Shown here one piece after another: positions 8,200-19,228 of a DNA stretch of 64,000 bases. Position 1 is the stretch's first letter, and every line of letters starts with the position of its first letter. Source of the DNA: Flavobacteriales bacterium (lineage in GTDB: Bacteria > Bacteroidota > Bacteroidia > Flavobacteriales_E > Vicingaceae); NCBI GenBank assembly GCA_905339165.1, contig CAJPFH010000045.1:1-64000 (forward strand), read 5' to 3'. The translations under genes were made by a program, and so were the position numbers. Under the pieces are notes generated by a model, which was given only the letters and a program-made list of their open reading frames with translations, did not search any database and was not told where the DNA came from.

Positions 8200-9990
8200 A
8201 TGAAGGATACTCGAAACCGTACTTTCTTTTGGCTGTTTAGTGCATTTATTTTTATTTTTCTTGTGTGCAAAGCAACACTACAAGCCTTTTCGCACGATGA
8301 GGCGGCTACTTTTTTTCATTACATACATAAAGAAAATTTTTGGCCATGGCGGGCACACTGGGATGCCAATAACCATATCTTAAACTCGGCATCTGCTTGG
8401 ATTTTCTACAAACTTTTCGGATACGATTTAGTCTGGATTCGTTTGCCTAATGTACTTTCCTTTTGGACGTATGCATACTTTATCTATCGTACTTCCTGCT
8501 TTTTAAAACATCTTGTAAGCCGTTATGCTTTTCAGTTGGCTATGCTTACTCCTATTTTTTTACTCGATTTTTTTACTTTGTGCAGAGGCTACGGAATGTC
8601 TATCGCTTTTTGGTGGGGTGCTTTGTTTTATTTTGTATTGTTTTTTCAAACCAATAAAAACCGACATGCACTAAAAGCTTGGTTATTTATGGCATTAGCG
8701 GTATGGGCAAATATGTCGTTATTAAACAACTATTTGATTTTTATAGTAGCCTATGTTTTTTATCTTGTTTTTGTGGCTCGTTCCAAACAATTAGTACACT
8801 ATTTGTTGCTGTTTATTCCGGGTTTATTATTTTATATTCCTGCCGTTGTTTATACTTTTCAGATGAAAGAAAAAGGGCTATTGTACTTGGGCTCTACTGA
8901 TGGTTTTATGGAAGTTACCATGAAAACACTTTCGCTCTACCAATTTGGAAAGAGTGAAACATGGTTTCTCATTCTGCTTACTATTCTTATGGCTTGTTCG
9001 GTATTTATCAATTTGTATAACAAAGCTATTTTTTTCGATGTAAAAAAATATTTTTCTTTCGAAAAATTTTCATCTCTGATATTGTTAGGTAATGTAATAG
9101 CTGTAATTCTGCTAGAAAAAATAGTACATGTAAACTATCCGGAAGATCGTGCCGGAATTTATTTGATACCTCTTTCGATGAGTGTTTTATTTTTTGCTTT
9201 CGATAAACTTTTTACTTGGAATAAAAAGTTTATTTACATCAACTTGCTTGCTTTATACTTTCCTTTTTACACTATTGCAAATACAAGTTTTACCAATACA
9301 CACTTATGGGATTATCTTTATTTAACCAGCAATTTGTACAAGCAAGCCGAAAAGATACAAAACGAAAATAACGAACCTCTGATCATTAATGCGTACCACA
9401 TGTACGAAATGAGCTGGGCTTACTATAATTTAAAATATGGCGGACAGCTGCAAAATATGCACGTACAACCTAAACCCGACTTAAATGCTGATTTAATAGT
9501 AATGCCGTCCTATTACTTTGATACCCTAAAAACCGATTTGTATGAAGAGGTTTTTTCTCAACCATTTAATGCCCTTACTTTATACAAACGAAAAAAGTTT
9601 GCCAAAAAAACACTCTATCCTATCAACATTACAAGTACTAATGGAAGTGGCGATTACGAGTTTTTGGATATCTTTTCCGATACATTGCCTAGCCATTTTA
9701 TGGATATGCAAGTACAGTTTAGTGGCATATTCAGTAGTAAAAAGCACCCTTTTCACGCACAAATTGTATTAGAAACAAAAGATATCCATGGAAATGTGCT
9801 GTTGTACGATTACATTCCACTGCATTGGATAAAATCTAAGTGGAAAGGCGAACAGAAAAAATTTGTACGTACTATTCCCTCAAATAAATACTCACAAGTA
9901 ATTATAAAAATTTACCTTTGGAACATAGATAAACAGCAGTTTTCTGCAAACATAGATTCTCTAAAATGGTTTTACATAGAAAATAAATAA
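8200..9990 (+). CDS. Polytopic membrane glycosyltransferase (GT-C type, putative)
   Basis: A 596-residue integral membrane protein with about ten hydrophobic segments in the first 370 residues and a soluble C-terminal domain. Near the N-terminus [12 protein letters not shown], and later [14 protein letters not shown], fit the acidic loop of GT-C glycosyltransferases (GT39/ArnT-like), which use polyprenyl-phosphate sugars. It starts 9 nt after scoA and ends 4 nt before scoB, so it is co-transcribed with them. The sugar donor and acceptor cannot be read. It may act with the GT genes at 10663-12976. Confidence 0.65.
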   Translation: MKDTRNRTFFWLFSAFIFIFLVCKATLQAFSHDEAATFFHYIHKENFWPWRAHWDANNHILNSASAWIFYKLFGYDLVWIRLPNVLSFWTYAYFIYRTSCFLKHLVSRYAFQLAMLTPIFLLDFFTLCRGYGMSIAFWWGALFYFVLFFQTNKNRHALKAWLFMALAVWANMSLLNNYLIFIVAYVFYLVFVARSKQLVHYLLLFIPGLLFYIPAVVYTFQMKEKGLLYLGSTDGFMEVTMKTLSLYQFGKSETWFLILLTILMACSVFINLYNKAIFFDVKKYFSFEKFSSLILLGNVIAVILLEKIVHVNYPEDRAGIYLIPLSMSVLFFAFDKLFTWNKKFIYINLLALYFPFYTIANTSFTNTHLWDYLYLTSNLYKQAEKIQNENNEPLIINAYHMYEMSWAYYNLKYGGQLQNMHVQPKPDLNADLIVMPSYYFDTLKTDLYEEVFSQPFNALTLYKRKKFAKKTLYPINITSTNGSGDYEFLDIFSDTLPSHFMDMQVQFSGIFSSKKHPFHAQIVLETKDIHGNVLLYDYIPLHWIKSKWKGEQKKFVRTIPSNKYSQVIIKIYLWNIDKQQFSANIDSLKWFYIENK

Positions 9991-9994
9991 ACGT

Positions 9995-10651
9995 ATGCTT
10001 ACTAAAGAACAAATTGCACAACGTATTGCAAAAGAACTAAAAGATGGATATTACGTTAATCTTGGCATAGGAATACCTACGCTTGTTGCCAATTATATTC
10101 CCAATGGAATCAATGTAGTGCTGCAATCAGAAAATGGATTATTAGGGATTGGTCCATTTCCGTTCGAGGGAGAAGAAGACCCCGATTTAATTAATGCGGG
10201 GAAACAAACCATTACCACTATTCCGGGTTCTGCCTTTTTCGATTCGGCTTTAAGTTTCGGAATGATTCGTGCCGGAAAAGTACACCTTACCGTATTAGGT
10301 GCTATGGAAGTAAGCGATACAGGCGATATTGCCAACTGGAAAATTCCGGGTAAAATGGTAAAAGGCATGGGTGGGGCTATGGATTTAGTGGCTTCTGCAA
10401 AAAATATTATTGTAGCGATGCAACATTGTAGTAAAGACGGACAAAGCAAATTACTAACGGAGTGTACACTGCCTTTAACAGGCATTAAATGCGTAAAAAA
10501 AATTGTATCGGATTTAGCCGTATTGGAAGTTACCCAAAACGATGGATTCCGTTTATTGGAAAGAGCCCCCGGTGTGAGTGTAGAAGAAATTAAAAGTAAA
10601 ACACAAGGGCGGCTAGTTATAGAGGGAAATATTCCGGAAATGGTTTTTTAA
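9995..10651 (+). CDS. scoB: 3-oxoacid CoA-transferase subunit B
   Basis: A 218-residue beta subunit. It contains [18 protein letters not shown] and the catalytic glutamate in [13 protein letters not shown] (the ENG motif; the Glu forms the covalent CoA thioester). The C-terminal half has [14 protein letters not shown] and [10 protein letters not shown], all typical. Together with the alpha subunit at 7480-8190 it should form an active heterotetramer. Confidence 0.94.
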   Translation: MLTKEQIAQRIAKELKDGYYVNLGIGIPTLVANYIPNGINVVLQSENGLLGIGPFPFEGEEDPDLINAGKQTITTIPGSAFFDSALSFGMIRAGKVHLTVLGAMEVSDTGDIANWKIPGKMVKGMGGAMDLVASAKNIIVAMQHCSKDGQSKLLTECTLPLTGIKCVKKIVSDLAVLEVTQNDGFRLLERAPGVSVEEIKSKTQGRLVIEGNIPEMVF

Positions 10652-10662
10652 TCTGAAAAAAG

Positions 10663-12270
10663 TTGAAACAATTTTTTAAACGAGATACTGCTGTTTTTAT
10701 CATCAGCTACATCATTATCTCATTATTTTATTCTTATTACAAAATACTTCCATTACGGCCGCAACCGTATCATCAGTGGAGGCAAGCCGATTGTCTTTCT
10801 TTAACCTATAACTATTACGATGGAACAGCCGGTTTTTTTGAACCGGCCATTCATCAGTATTTTAGCGATGAAAACACTTCCGGAAAAAGTGCCGGAGAGT
10901 TTCCGTTGCTCTACTATGTAATGGCTAAAATGTGGCAAGTATTCGGACAAAGTGAGTTTCTATACCGTATGTTTACCTATCTGTTGTGTTTTATTTCTCT
11001 ATTTGCACTTTATAAGTTACTGCAAGAATTGTTAGAGAATAAATTCTATGCGTATATTATTTCTTTGATGGTAATCACATCGCCCGTTATTGCCTACTAC
11101 TCTATTAATTTTTTAACCGATGTTCCTGCTTTTAACTTGGTGTTGCTGGGTTGGTATTATTACTACCAATATTTTAAATGCAGAAAAAAATATCTTTTTC
11201 TAATCAGTGTGTTATTTTTTGCTTTAGGTGCATTACTAAAAATTTCGGCAGGAATGAGTTTAATTGCTTTATTCGGAATTTACAGTATAGAATATTTACT
11301 AGTGCTTTTAAAATTTAGAAAACCAACCGTACTGCACTATAAACTTTATGAGTTCTCACTGTTTTTTATCTCTTTTCTAATCATTGCAGCCTGGTATTTA
11401 TATGCAGAACATTACAATAGCTTACATGGTGGCAAATATACCTTCAACGGTTTTTGGCCCATTTGGGAAATGGATTCCGCTAATATTAACAGAGTATTGG
11501 GGTTTGCAAAAGATTTTATGATACATCAGGTTTTTAGTTTTCCTACTTTAATTATTCTGCTTTTAATGCAACTGCTTTTGTTGTTAAAAAAGCACAACAT
11601 GTTTTTTGCTTTACTCAATTTATTTCTTTTTATTGGGGTGTTGTTGTATTTAATATTATGGTTTAATGCACTCGATAATCACGATTATTATTTAATTAAC
11701 CCTATTATTTTACCACTTGCTGTAATTACTTCGTTTCTATTCTTTCTTAAAGAAAAATACACACATATTTTCCGTTCTTTATCATTCAAAATATTACTTT
11801 CTCTGTTGCTGGTGTTTAATATTGTATATGCATCGAACAACCTAAAGATGCGGCATTGGAATGTATTTAATTTAGAAAAAAGCAACCTATTGCCTATTGC
11901 ATTTAAAAGTGAAGTTGATTTTTGGGATTATATTCGTTGGGGAGTAAATACCAACTTTTATACTATTGAAGATTATAACCGTAGTATAGGTATAAAACCA
12001 AATGATGTGGTAATATCTTTACCGGATAACTCTATAAACATATCTTTGTATTTAATGAACCAAAAGGGGTATAACAATTTTGTAAACAAACTGAGCGATT
12101 CTACCGCCATTATCCAAAGAATTCATTTGGGTGCAAAATATTTATTTATTTCTGATAGTTCTGTTTTTGCTTTACCACATGTAAAACCCTTTTTAAAATA
12201 CCCGCTGGGCAATTACAATCAATCTATTTCTGTTTTCGATTTACAACCCTATAATACAAATGAACATTAA
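10663..12270 (+). CDS. GT39-like membrane glycosyltransferase
   Basis: A 535-residue membrane protein starting at TTG 10663, 11 nt after scoB. The N-terminal helix is followed by a luminal/periplasmic loop with [19 protein letters not shown], a pattern seen in dolichyl-phosphate-mannose-protein mannosyltransferase relatives (GT39). It has about ten further hydrophobic helices and a soluble C-terminal part after residue ~400. It overlaps the next gene, a polyprenyl-phosphate sugar synthase-like GT2, by 11 bases. The pair would make and then use a lipid-linked sugar. Substrate unknown. Confidence 0.7.
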   Translation: MKQFFKRDTAVFIISYIIISLFYSYYKILPLRPQPYHQWRQADCLSLTYNYYDGTAGFFEPAIHQYFSDENTSGKSAGEFPLLYYVMAKMWQVFGQSEFLYRMFTYLLCFISLFALYKLLQELLENKFYAYIISLMVITSPVIAYYSINFLTDVPAFNLVLLGWYYYYQYFKCRKKYLFLISVLFFALGALLKISAGMSLIALFGIYSIEYLLVLLKFRKPTVLHYKLYEFSLFFISFLIIAAWYLYAEHYNSLHGGKYTFNGFWPIWEMDSANINRVLGFAKDFMIHQVFSFPTLIILLLMQLLLLLKKHNMFFALLNLFLFIGVLLYLILWFNALDNHDYYLINPIILPLAVITSFLFFLKEKYTHIFRSLSFKILLSLLLVFNIVYASNNLKMRHWNVFNLEKSNLLPIAFKSEVDFWDYIRWGVNTNFYTIEDYNRSIGIKPNDVVISLPDNSINISLYLMNQKGYNNFVNKLSDSTAIIQRIHLGAKYLFISDSSVFALPHVKPFLKYPLGNYNQSISVFDLQPYNTNEH

Positions 12271-12976
12271 GAAACTCTCTATTCTTGTACCCGCTTATAA
12301 CGAAGAAAGTACCATAGAATCTATTTTAAAAAAAATAGATGAAGTGGTACTAATAAATTCTATCAAAAAAGAATTAGTAATTGTAAACGATTGTTCTAAA
12401 GATAATACACAACTAGTTGTAGAAAAGTACATACAACAGCACCCGAGCCAACATATTACTTTGTTCAACCAAAGAGTAAATATGGGTAAAGGGGCAGCTA
12501 TTCACAAAGCCATAGAACTTGCCACAGGCGATTATTTAATTGTTCAAGATGCCGATTTGGAATACGACCCCAGAGAGTTTAACTTACTTTTAAAACCTGT
12601 TGTTGAAGGGTTTGCCGATGTAGTATTCGGTTCCCGTTTTATGGGGCATCACCCACACCGTATTTTATTTTTCTGGCATTCCATAGGAAACAAATTTCTT
12701 ACCTTTCTTTCCAATATGTTTTCCAATTTAAATTTAACCGATATGGAAACATGTTATAAGTTAATACGTGCTGATATTGCAAAAAGCCTTAAGCTAAAAG
12801 AAAAAAGATTTGGTTTTGAACCTGAAGTTACGGCAAAGCTAGCTCGCATACCCGAAATTAGAATTTACGAAGTGGGTATATCTTACTACGGCCGAACATA
12901 TGCCGAGGGGAAAAAAATTGGCTGGAAAGATGGACTAAGAGCCATTTGGTGTATTCTGAAGTATAATTTATTTTAA
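12260..12976 (+). CDS. GT2 glycosyltransferase (DPM1-like)
   Basis: A 238-residue family 2 glycosyltransferase resembling dolichol-phosphate mannose/glucose synthases. It contains [18 protein letters not shown], the nucleotide-binding [40 protein letters not shown] (acidic DAD metal site) and VFGSRFMG. There is no C-terminal membrane helix. It starts inside the end of the preceding GT39-like gene, so the two are coupled. It probably makes the polyprenyl-phosphate sugar used by one of the GT-C enzymes upstream (inference). Confidence 0.88.
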   Translation: MNIKKLSILVPAYNEESTIESILKKIDEVVLINSIKKELVIVNDCSKDNTQLVVEKYIQQHPSQHITLFNQRVNMGKGAAIHKAIELATGDYLIVQDADLEYDPREFNLLLKPVVEGFADVVFGSRFMGHHPHRILFFWHSIGNKFLTFLSNMFSNLNLTDMETCYKLIRADIAKSLKLKEKRFGFEPEVTAKLARIPEIRIYEVGISYYGRTYAEGKKIGWKDGLRAIWCILKYNLF

Positions 12977-12986
12977 AATGTACCTA

Positions 12987-13019
12987 TAAAAAAAGGAGGC
13001 TTTTGGCCTCCTTTTTTTA
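12987..13019. terminator. Bidirectional rho-independent terminator
   Basis: A-run, GGAGGC, a short T/G loop, GCCTCC, then a T-run. It lies between the convergent GT2 gene (ends 12976) and M43 protease gene (ends 13037) and can serve both. Confidence 0.9.
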
Positions 13020-13036
13020 TATATGCTTTTTTTGTT

Positions 13037-15172
13037 TTATTCAATAATAAGTTTTTGAGTAAACACTTGCCCATCGGCTTCCAGTTTAATAAAGTAAACT
13101 CCCGAAGTAAAGTGGCTGAAGTCGTTTATTTCTACGGTATGTTTTCCTTCATTTAGAGATGCCCCATTAAATACTGTTCCTACTACTTTTCCAAGTACAT
13201 CAACAATTTGCAAACGAGCAAAATTTGCCTCTTTCAGTAAAGTAAACGAAACAGTAGCTCCTGTAGTGGCAGGATTGGGATATACTTGCAGGGCATTGCT
13301 TTCTAATAAAGATTCATTGATGCTGTTTGCCCCGCCAATGTTAATATCGTCAATATATATATTGTTGCCTACACCGTTTTTAAAATAAAATTTAATGCGG
13401 AGATTACTATTGCCCGATATTCCACTAAGACTTACTGTTTCTTCTTTCCATTGACTTGGCGAATTTGGAACAAAATTGGTAGCGGTAGGACTAACAGATG
13501 AAAACTGCGAACCCGATTTGGTGTATTTTAATACCCACGATTGTCCGCAGTTAGTAGAGTAATAAACTCTTAAATTATCATTAGAAGAAGAGTTTTTCTG
13601 AGCATAAGCCACTTTAAATTTAAGTTCAGGGTTAGGCACTTGCGAAATATTAAATGAAGGTGAAATAATTTCGTCCCATTCTCCTTCACCATTTCCGGTT
13701 AGGTTCAATATGCGTATGGAAGAAGCACTGTTGTATCCGGTTGTAGTAATACGTTCCCATTTGCGAGTTCCAGAAGGATCAACTACTATCCAGTCGTTGC
13801 TGAAAGTTCCGGCATCTTCAAATCCTTCTTGATAACCCCATCCGGAATAGCTTGCGGTGGTAGAACTAACAATCACTGCTCCGTTTACGGTTTTAGTGCT
13901 GTTTCCTACACCGTTTGCAACAGTTAATGATACGTTATGTTTTCCGACCGTACTGTAACTTACCGATTTGGTAGAATCGGTAGATGAAGCGGGGTTTCCA
14001 TTGGTAAATGTCCAGTTGCGAGTAGTAACAGGTGCATTGTACGACATATCAGAGAAAACTACCGAAGCTCCCGTACAAATCATATTTATACTTTGTTTAA
14101 AATCGGCTATAGGCTTGCAGGTTTGTGTTACATAACCATTATTAGTTCCTGTAGCTATGTTGTTCGAGTTAGAAACAAGTGAAGTTAATTGACTGAATTG
14201 AGCAATGGCGGCATTGATTCTTGCTTTTTGTCCAAGCGAAAACATATTTTGGCAAGCATCGTAACTCATATAATTTTCAATTTGGTCTACTACATTTGTG
14301 TTGTAGGCACTGGGTCCGCTGGCATCATTGGAACAAGTATTTTGAGATAAATTACAGGCGTATGTTGCATCATAGGTTGGTGGGGTATCGCACACATAAT
14401 CGCCACTAGTGCTGCAATTGCTGCCGCAATTTCCCTGAAAGGTGTGTAAAAGACCAAAACAATGCCCTGCTTCGTGGCTCATGGTTCTTCCATCTGCTCC
14501 TGTGGCGGTACCGATGGTTCCAAATTGGTCGTTTCGACAAACTACTCCGTAGGTGTTCCAAGAACCTTGGCCCGGAAACTGAGCATATCCCAAAATAGTT
14601 CCTCCGCCACCTGTAAAATTAGCAATGGTTTTTACTACCCAAATATTAAAGTATTTACTGCTGTTCCAGTAACTCAATGCTTTTACATTTTCGTAGGCAC
14701 TGTTTGTGAGTACTGAATTTACGCGTACAATCCCTTTGGTACAATTTCCATTAGGGTCTATTTTGGCAAGCCTGAATTCTAACTCGCAATTGGCGGCAAA
14801 GGGTTTAAAGAGGGCTCTGGTATCATTAGAGTCTGTATTTAAACGTTTAAAATCTTCTGTCATTACGCGCAAAGCATCTTCTACTTGTTCATCAGAGATA
14901 TTGCCACTCCAGTTATCATGTATAATATGAACTACTACGGGTACAATGCGTAGGGCTTCGTTTCCGTTATTGCCGAGTTGTTCAAAATAAGCTTGTTTTT
15001 GCCTAAGTTGTTCCATTTGGATATCCCACATCTCTTGATTTGATGGGTTTTCATTAAGGTATTGTTGAAGGTGTTGATCGCTTCCGCACCAATTTGTATT
15101 ATTTTGAGCCTGAATAACCAAGCTTAAAGACAATCCGAAAAACGATAATAGAACTTTTTTCATTTTCTTCAT
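13037..15172 (-). CDS. Secreted M43-family metalloprotease with PKD and T9SS sorting domain
   Basis: A 711-residue exported protease. The signal peptide ends VIQAQN. The catalytic zinc site is HEAGHCFGLLH (HExxHxxGxxH) at about residues 235-245, with the Met-turn NYMSYDAC further on, as in pappalysin-like M43 enzymes. A PKD-type Ig domain follows (VSYSTVGKHNVSLTVANGVG), then a jelly-roll-like region (LRVYYSTNCGQSW). The last ~80 residues form a type A sorting domain (LQVYPNPATTGATVSF ... GVYFIKLEADGQVFTQKLI). Disulfide-type cysteines cluster next to the active site. Likely exported by the type IX system and attached or released. Confidence 0.93.
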   Translation of the reverse strand: MKKMKKVLLSFFGLSLSLVIQAQNNTNWCGSDQHLQQYLNENPSNQEMWDIQMEQLRQKQAYFEQLGNNGNEALRIVPVVVHIIHDNWSGNISDEQVEDALRVMTEDFKRLNTDSNDTRALFKPFAANCELEFRLAKIDPNGNCTKGIVRVNSVLTNSAYENVKALSYWNSSKYFNIWVVKTIANFTGGGGTILGYAQFPGQGSWNTYGVVCRNDQFGTIGTATGADGRTMSHEAGHCFGLLHTFQGNCGSNCSTSGDYVCDTPPTYDATYACNLSQNTCSNDASGPSAYNTNVVDQIENYMSYDACQNMFSLGQKARINAAIAQFSQLTSLVSNSNNIATGTNNGYVTQTCKPIADFKQSINMICTGASVVFSDMSYNAPVTTRNWTFTNGNPASSTDSTKSVSYSTVGKHNVSLTVANGVGNSTKTVNGAVIVSSTTASYSGWGYQEGFEDAGTFSNDWIVVDPSGTRKWERITTTGYNSASSIRILNLTGNGEGEWDEIISPSFNISQVPNPELKFKVAYAQKNSSSNDNLRVYYSTNCGQSWVLKYTKSGSQFSSVSPTATNFVPNSPSQWKEETVSLSGISGNSNLRIKFYFKNGVGNNIYIDDINIGGANSINESLLESNALQVYPNPATTGATVSFTLLKEANFARLQIVDVLGKVVGTVFNGASLNEGKHTVEINDFSHFTSGVYFIKLEADGQVFTQKLIIE

Positions 15173-15214
15173 TTTATAATTTGCCTAAAATTAAATATTT
15201 TTTTTCAGAAACAG

Positions 15215-15910
15215 CTATTGATTTATTTCAGTAAACTTTTGAATATCCTTGATGGTTCCGAAAACTACAATAGTATCAGTATCATAGATAATGGTTTCTG
15301 AAGATGGGACTCCAATAATATGCGAAGTTAGTTTGGTTTCATTCCCACTTTTTACCTCGTAATCTCTTTTTATGGTTACTAAATTTAATTTGTATTTATC
15401 GCGGAGTGCAATGTCTGTAAGGGTGCGGTTGTGTACTCCTTTCGGAGCTTTAATTTCGGCTATTTCGTAATCATCAGGTAATTGTAAAAGCCCAACAACA
15501 TTGGGGTTTAATAGTTTTTCGGCTACTACCCGACCTACTTCCTGCTCTGGCGATAGAATTTCTTTAATGCCTATTTTTTCAAGAATCATGCGTTGTTGGG
15601 CTCCGTTTCCGCGGGCTATAATCCGTTTGGCTTTTAATTCTTGCAAAAAAACCGTGCAAAGCAAAAGAGTTTCAAAATCCTCGCCAATGGCTACTACCAC
15701 AGCATCAAACTTTTCTATTTCCTGAGATTTGAGTGCTTTTTTATCGGCTGCATCAAGGCAAACTGCGTAAGCCACTTCGTCTTTAATGTTTTCGATGTGT
15801 GTTTCGTTATTATCTATGGCCATTACTTCGGCTCCTTTTTTGGCAAGAATACGGGCTATTTCACTACCAAATTGCCCTAGACCAATTACAGCAAAACGAC
15901 TTCCTTTCAT
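15215..15910 (-). CDS. TrkA/KtrA-type potassium channel regulatory protein
   Basis: A 231-residue cytoplasmic protein. The N-terminal Rossmann fold shows FAVIGLGQFGSEIARIL (GxGxxG) and an acidic end to strand 2 (MAIDNNE), fitting NAD(H)/nucleotide binding. A TrkA-C (RCK-C) domain follows from about residue 145. Such proteins gate a membrane potassium transporter (KtrB/TrkH), but no transporter gene is next to it here. It lies 17 nt downstream of the trans-sulfuration gene and probably shares its transcript. Confidence 0.88.
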   Translation of the reverse strand: MKGSRFAVIGLGQFGSEIARILAKKGAEVMAIDNNETHIENIKDEVAYAVCLDAADKKALKSQEIEKFDAVVVAIGEDFETLLLCTVFLQELKAKRIIARGNGAQQRMILEKIGIKEILSPEQEVGRVVAEKLLNPNVVGLLQLPDDYEIAEIKAPKGVHNRTLTDIALRDKYKLNLVTIKRDYEVKSGNETKLTSHIIGVPSSETIIYDTDTIVVFGTIKDIQKFTEINQ

Positions 15911-15927
15911 AGGTTTTTATTTTTATG

Positions 15928-17064
15928 CTAAGATAATGCTTGTTTTAAATCTTCTAATAAGTCTTCGATATCTTCTACTCCAACGCTTAAACGTAGTAGT
16001 GAATCTACTACTCCTGCTTTTTCTCTTTCGAGTTTTGGAATCGATGCGTGTGTCATAGTGGCGGGGTGATTGACTAGAGATTCTACTCCACCTAACGATT
16101 CGGCTAAGGAAAATACCTTAAATGTAGAAGCTACCTTGAATGTTTCTTCCATATTGCCTTTTACCACAAAAGAAATCATTCCTCCGAATCCTTTCATTTG
16201 TTTTTTAGCGATGGCATGGTTGGGATGGTCTTCAAACCCGGGCCAGTACACTTTTTCTACTTTTGGGTGCGAACGTAAGAAGTGGGCTATTTTTTCGCCA
16301 TTACTACAGTGCCTTTCCATTCGTAAGTGCAGGGTTTTAATGCCTCGTATCACTAAAAAAGAATCCATTGGGCCCGGAGTGGCTCCGCATGAATTGTGAA
16401 TAAAAGCGAGTTGATTATAAATTTCATCGCTATTGGTTACTAGGGCTCCCATTACCACATCAGAATGCCCTCCCAAATATTTGGTTACCGAGTGCATTAC
16501 GATATCGGCTCCTAAATCTATTGGGTTTTGCAGGTAGGGCGAAGCAAAGGTGTTGTCTACCGTAAAAAGTATTTGGTGTTTTTTGGCAATAGAGGCACAT
16601 GCTGCAATATCTATAATTTGCATAGTAGGATTGGTGGGTGTTTCTAACCAAAGTAGTTTGGTGTTTGCATTAATGTAGTGCTCTATATTTTCGGCTTTGC
16701 TCAAATTAATAAAGTGAAATTTGATTCCCATGGGTTCGAATATTTTTGTAAACATCCGGTAGGAGCCTCCATATAAATCGTTTCCGGTAATTACTTCATC
16801 TCCGGGTTTTAAAAGTTTTATAACGGCATCGGTAGCTCCCATACCACTAGAAAAGCAGAGACCATGTTTCGCATTTTCTAGAGCTGCAATGTTTTTTTCA
16901 AGTACGTTGCGTGTTGGGTTTTTTCCTCTGGCATAAGCGTATCCTTTGTGTGTTCCCGGATGTTCTTGCACAAAGGTAGAGGTTTGATAAATGGGTGTCA
17001 TGATGGCTCCTGTGGTGGGGTCTGGTTCTACCCCCGCGTGAATGGCTTTTGTTCCGAATTTCAT
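15928..17064 (-). CDS. Trans-sulfuration PLP enzyme (cystathionine synthase/lyase family)
   Basis: A 378-residue Cys/Met metabolism PLP enzyme. Diagnostic pieces are FGTKAIHAGVEPDPTTGAI, YARGKNPTRNVLE, FSSGMGATDAV and the PLP lysine in HSVTKYLGGHSDVVMG, with SLGGVESLVNHPATMTHAS near the C-terminus. Cystathionine gamma-synthase, beta-lyase and gamma-lyase are hard to separate by reading alone; the overall look is closest to gamma-synthase/gamma-lyase. Full length. Soluble and cytoplasmic. Confidence 0.9.
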   Translation of the reverse strand: MKFGTKAIHAGVEPDPTTGAIMTPIYQTSTFVQEHPGTHKGYAYARGKNPTRNVLEKNIAALENAKHGLCFSSGMGATDAVIKLLKPGDEVITGNDLYGGSYRMFTKIFEPMGIKFHFINLSKAENIEHYINANTKLLWLETPTNPTMQIIDIAACASIAKKHQILFTVDNTFASPYLQNPIDLGADIVMHSVTKYLGGHSDVVMGALVTNSDEIYNQLAFIHNSCGATPGPMDSFLVIRGIKTLHLRMERHCSNGEKIAHFLRSHPKVEKVYWPGFEDHPNHAIAKKQMKGFGGMISFVVKGNMEETFKVASTFKVFSLAESLGGVESLVNHPATMTHASIPKLEREKAGVVDSLLRLSVGVEDIEDLLEDLKQALS

Positions 17065-17134
17065 TGTTAGTAGTATAAAAAAATTAGTTATGTGAGGGTA
17101 AAATTACGTGTTTCGCAGTCATGTCAAAGAAAAA

Positions 17135-18190
17135 TTAATGGGTATTCGTTGGGAAAACTCTTTTTACCCAACGCGGAAGCACAATAGCTCCAATAAACAA
17201 ATACGGGTAATAGCTGATGAAACGCCATAAAAGAGCTAATGCTTCGGATAATCCAGCGGGGGTAAATTCTCTTAAAAATCCTGAAAAGGCAAACTCGGCA
17301 ACCCCACTGCTGCCCGGAGTAGGGCTTATGAGCATAATAACCCACATTACTAACTGGCGGGCATAAATTAACAGGTGTTCTTGAAAAGAGGCTGAAGCAA
17401 AGGCTAGAATAATAAAATTTACTACCCAAAAACGAGCAGTCCACGAAAATAATGTACTACCAAATGCCTTTGCCCAAAAGGATAATGGTTTTTCTTTCAG
17501 TTCGGCCGAAGTAATGATTAAATCGTTTGAAGTACGCACTGCTGCTAATCTCCATTTTTTTAGAATACGCATTTTAAAAACAGAAAAAAGTGCTTTTTTA
17601 AAACGTATAGGGCTTATAAAAACTGCATAAATAATGGTTATGGTAAGGAATAAAATAAACACATATCCTGCAATAAAAATTTCTTTTGTGCCTAGAGTTA
17701 TTCCAAAAATTTCTTTTTGCAATTCGACCGGAAAGAGATTATTAACACCTACTGCAAGCAATACTAAAGGAACCATAATAATGTAAAATAGCTCATCTAA
17801 AAAAGCAGTAACCATCACTACCGCTGTGCTTCTTCCTAGATTGATTCCTTCTTTATTTAAAATAAAAAGAGCCACGCCCGATCCACCTACTACGGAAGGG
17901 GTAATAGCCGATGCAAACTCCCAAAGCATAATGACATCAAATGATTTTCGCCAGGAGAGTTGTTGGTCGGTTAGCACTCGAATACGATACATATAAGCCA
18001 AATCGCGTATAAGCATCATGATGAATGCAAGAAAAATAAAAAAAATAAAGGTTCCGGTAATTTCTACTTTCTTCAATGCTTGTGCATCGAAATTAGAATA
18101 GAGCATATAACCTGCTGCCCCTAATCCAATTACTATCGGTATCGCTATTCTACGGGGTGTAAAGAGTTTTAGGGCGTCTTGTGTTTTCAT
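17135..18190 (-). CDS. UPF0104 / LPG synthetase-like membrane protein
   Basis: A 351-residue polytopic protein with about eight hydrophobic helices, matching the 'lysylphosphatidylglycerol synthase transmembrane' family (UPF0104). Typical pieces are FASAITPSVVGGSGVALFIL, MVTAFLDELFYIIMVPLVLL and ISPTPGSSGVAEFAFSGFL. It lacks the C-terminal aminoacyl-transfer domain of MprF, so lysyl-lipid synthesis is not implied. Family members are often flippase-like, with unknown cargo. Confidence 0.8.
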   Translation of the reverse strand: MKTQDALKLFTPRRIAIPIVIGLGAAGYMLYSNFDAQALKKVEITGTFIFFIFLAFIMMLIRDLAYMYRIRVLTDQQLSWRKSFDVIMLWEFASAITPSVVGGSGVALFILNKEGINLGRSTAVVMVTAFLDELFYIIMVPLVLLAVGVNNLFPVELQKEIFGITLGTKEIFIAGYVFILFLTITIIYAVFISPIRFKKALFSVFKMRILKKWRLAAVRTSNDLIITSAELKEKPLSFWAKAFGSTLFSWTARFWVVNFIILAFASASFQEHLLIYARQLVMWVIMLISPTPGSSGVAEFAFSGFLREFTPAGLSEALALLWRFISYYPYLFIGAIVLPRWVKRVFPTNTH

Positions 18191-18334
18191 AAATTATGCG
18201 GCTGTTAAATTATTACTTTTGTTTTATTAAAACCGGTTTCAAATTTTATTTTTGCCTATTCCTTTATTCCTTACGATGAATCTTGTTTGCTTTCTGATAG
18301 AGGTCTTTACTTTTTACATTAAAAAGTTTTCAGT

Positions 18335-19219
18335 TTGAAAAAGATTGTTTATGCCCATTTGGCTGTCATTACAGCGAATCTGATTTATGGATTAAATTTT
18401 ACCATAGCAAAAGATGTAATGCCGGTTTATGTAAAACCGTATGGTTTTATTTTTTGCCGGGTAGCTACTGCAACACTTCTATTTTGGGTTATGCATTATT
18501 TTTTTGTAAAAGAAAAAATTCAGAAACAAGATATAAAACGATTGATTATTTGCGGAATTTCCGGAGTAGCCATAAATCAGCTTATGTTTTTTGGAGGGTT
18601 AAATATAACTACTCCCATTAATGCGGCCATTATAATGACAACCAACCCCATATTGGTTTTACTTGCTGCCACTCTTCTTATAGGCGAAAGGCTAAGCAAC
18701 CGAAAAATACTGGGTGTATTGTGTGGCATGGCCGGTGCCTTATTTTTACTTTTAAATTCCGGACAAGCAGCCGTTAGTCAAAATACTTTAACGGGTGATG
18801 TGTTTATTTTTTTAAATGCTGCCAGTTATGCTTTTTACATGGTTTGGGTAAAACCTTTGATGTACCGCTATCATCCGGTTACAGTAATTAAGTGGGTGTT
18901 TTTGTTTGGTTTTATTTTTGTTATTCCTTTTGGCTGGAATGAGTTTGCCGAAATTAAATGGCAAGAGTTTAGCCCCATTATTTGGAGCGAATTTGCTTTT
19001 GTTATTTTTGCTACTACTTTTTTAGCCTATCTGTTTAATATTATCGGACTAAAAAAATTAAGTCCTTCTGTGGTTTCAACGTATATTTATCTGCAACCTT
19101 TATTTGCTGCTTTTATTGCGGTGTTACTTTCAAAAGACAATATTAATCACGTAAAAATTATTTCGGCTTTACTTATCTTTACAGGTGTGTTTATGGTAAG
19201 TATTCCTTTTAAAAAATAA
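18335..19219 (+). CDS. EamA/DMT-family transporter
   Basis: A 294-residue inner-membrane protein with ten predicted helices in two EamA repeats (first around residues 8-135, second 150-290). Typical pieces are ANLIYGLNFTIAKDVMP, ITTPINAAIIMTTNPI and SPSVVSTYIYLQPLFAAF. Start is TTG at 18335. Substrate cannot be inferred. Divergent from the UPF0104 gene; the 145-bp gap holds TATTTTTG at 18247-18254, a possible -7 box. Confidence 0.88.
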   Translation: MKKIVYAHLAVITANLIYGLNFTIAKDVMPVYVKPYGFIFCRVATATLLFWVMHYFFVKEKIQKQDIKRLIICGISGVAINQLMFFGGLNITTPINAAIIMTTNPILVLLAATLLIGERLSNRKILGVLCGMAGALFLLLNSGQAAVSQNTLTGDVFIFLNAASYAFYMVWVKPLMYRYHPVTVIKWVFLFGFIFVIPFGWNEFAEIKWQEFSPIIWSEFAFVIFATTFLAYLFNIIGLKKLSPSVVSTYIYLQPLFAAFIAVLLSKDNINHVKIISALLIFTGVFMVSIPFKK

Positions 19220-19228
19220 CTCGTTTTT

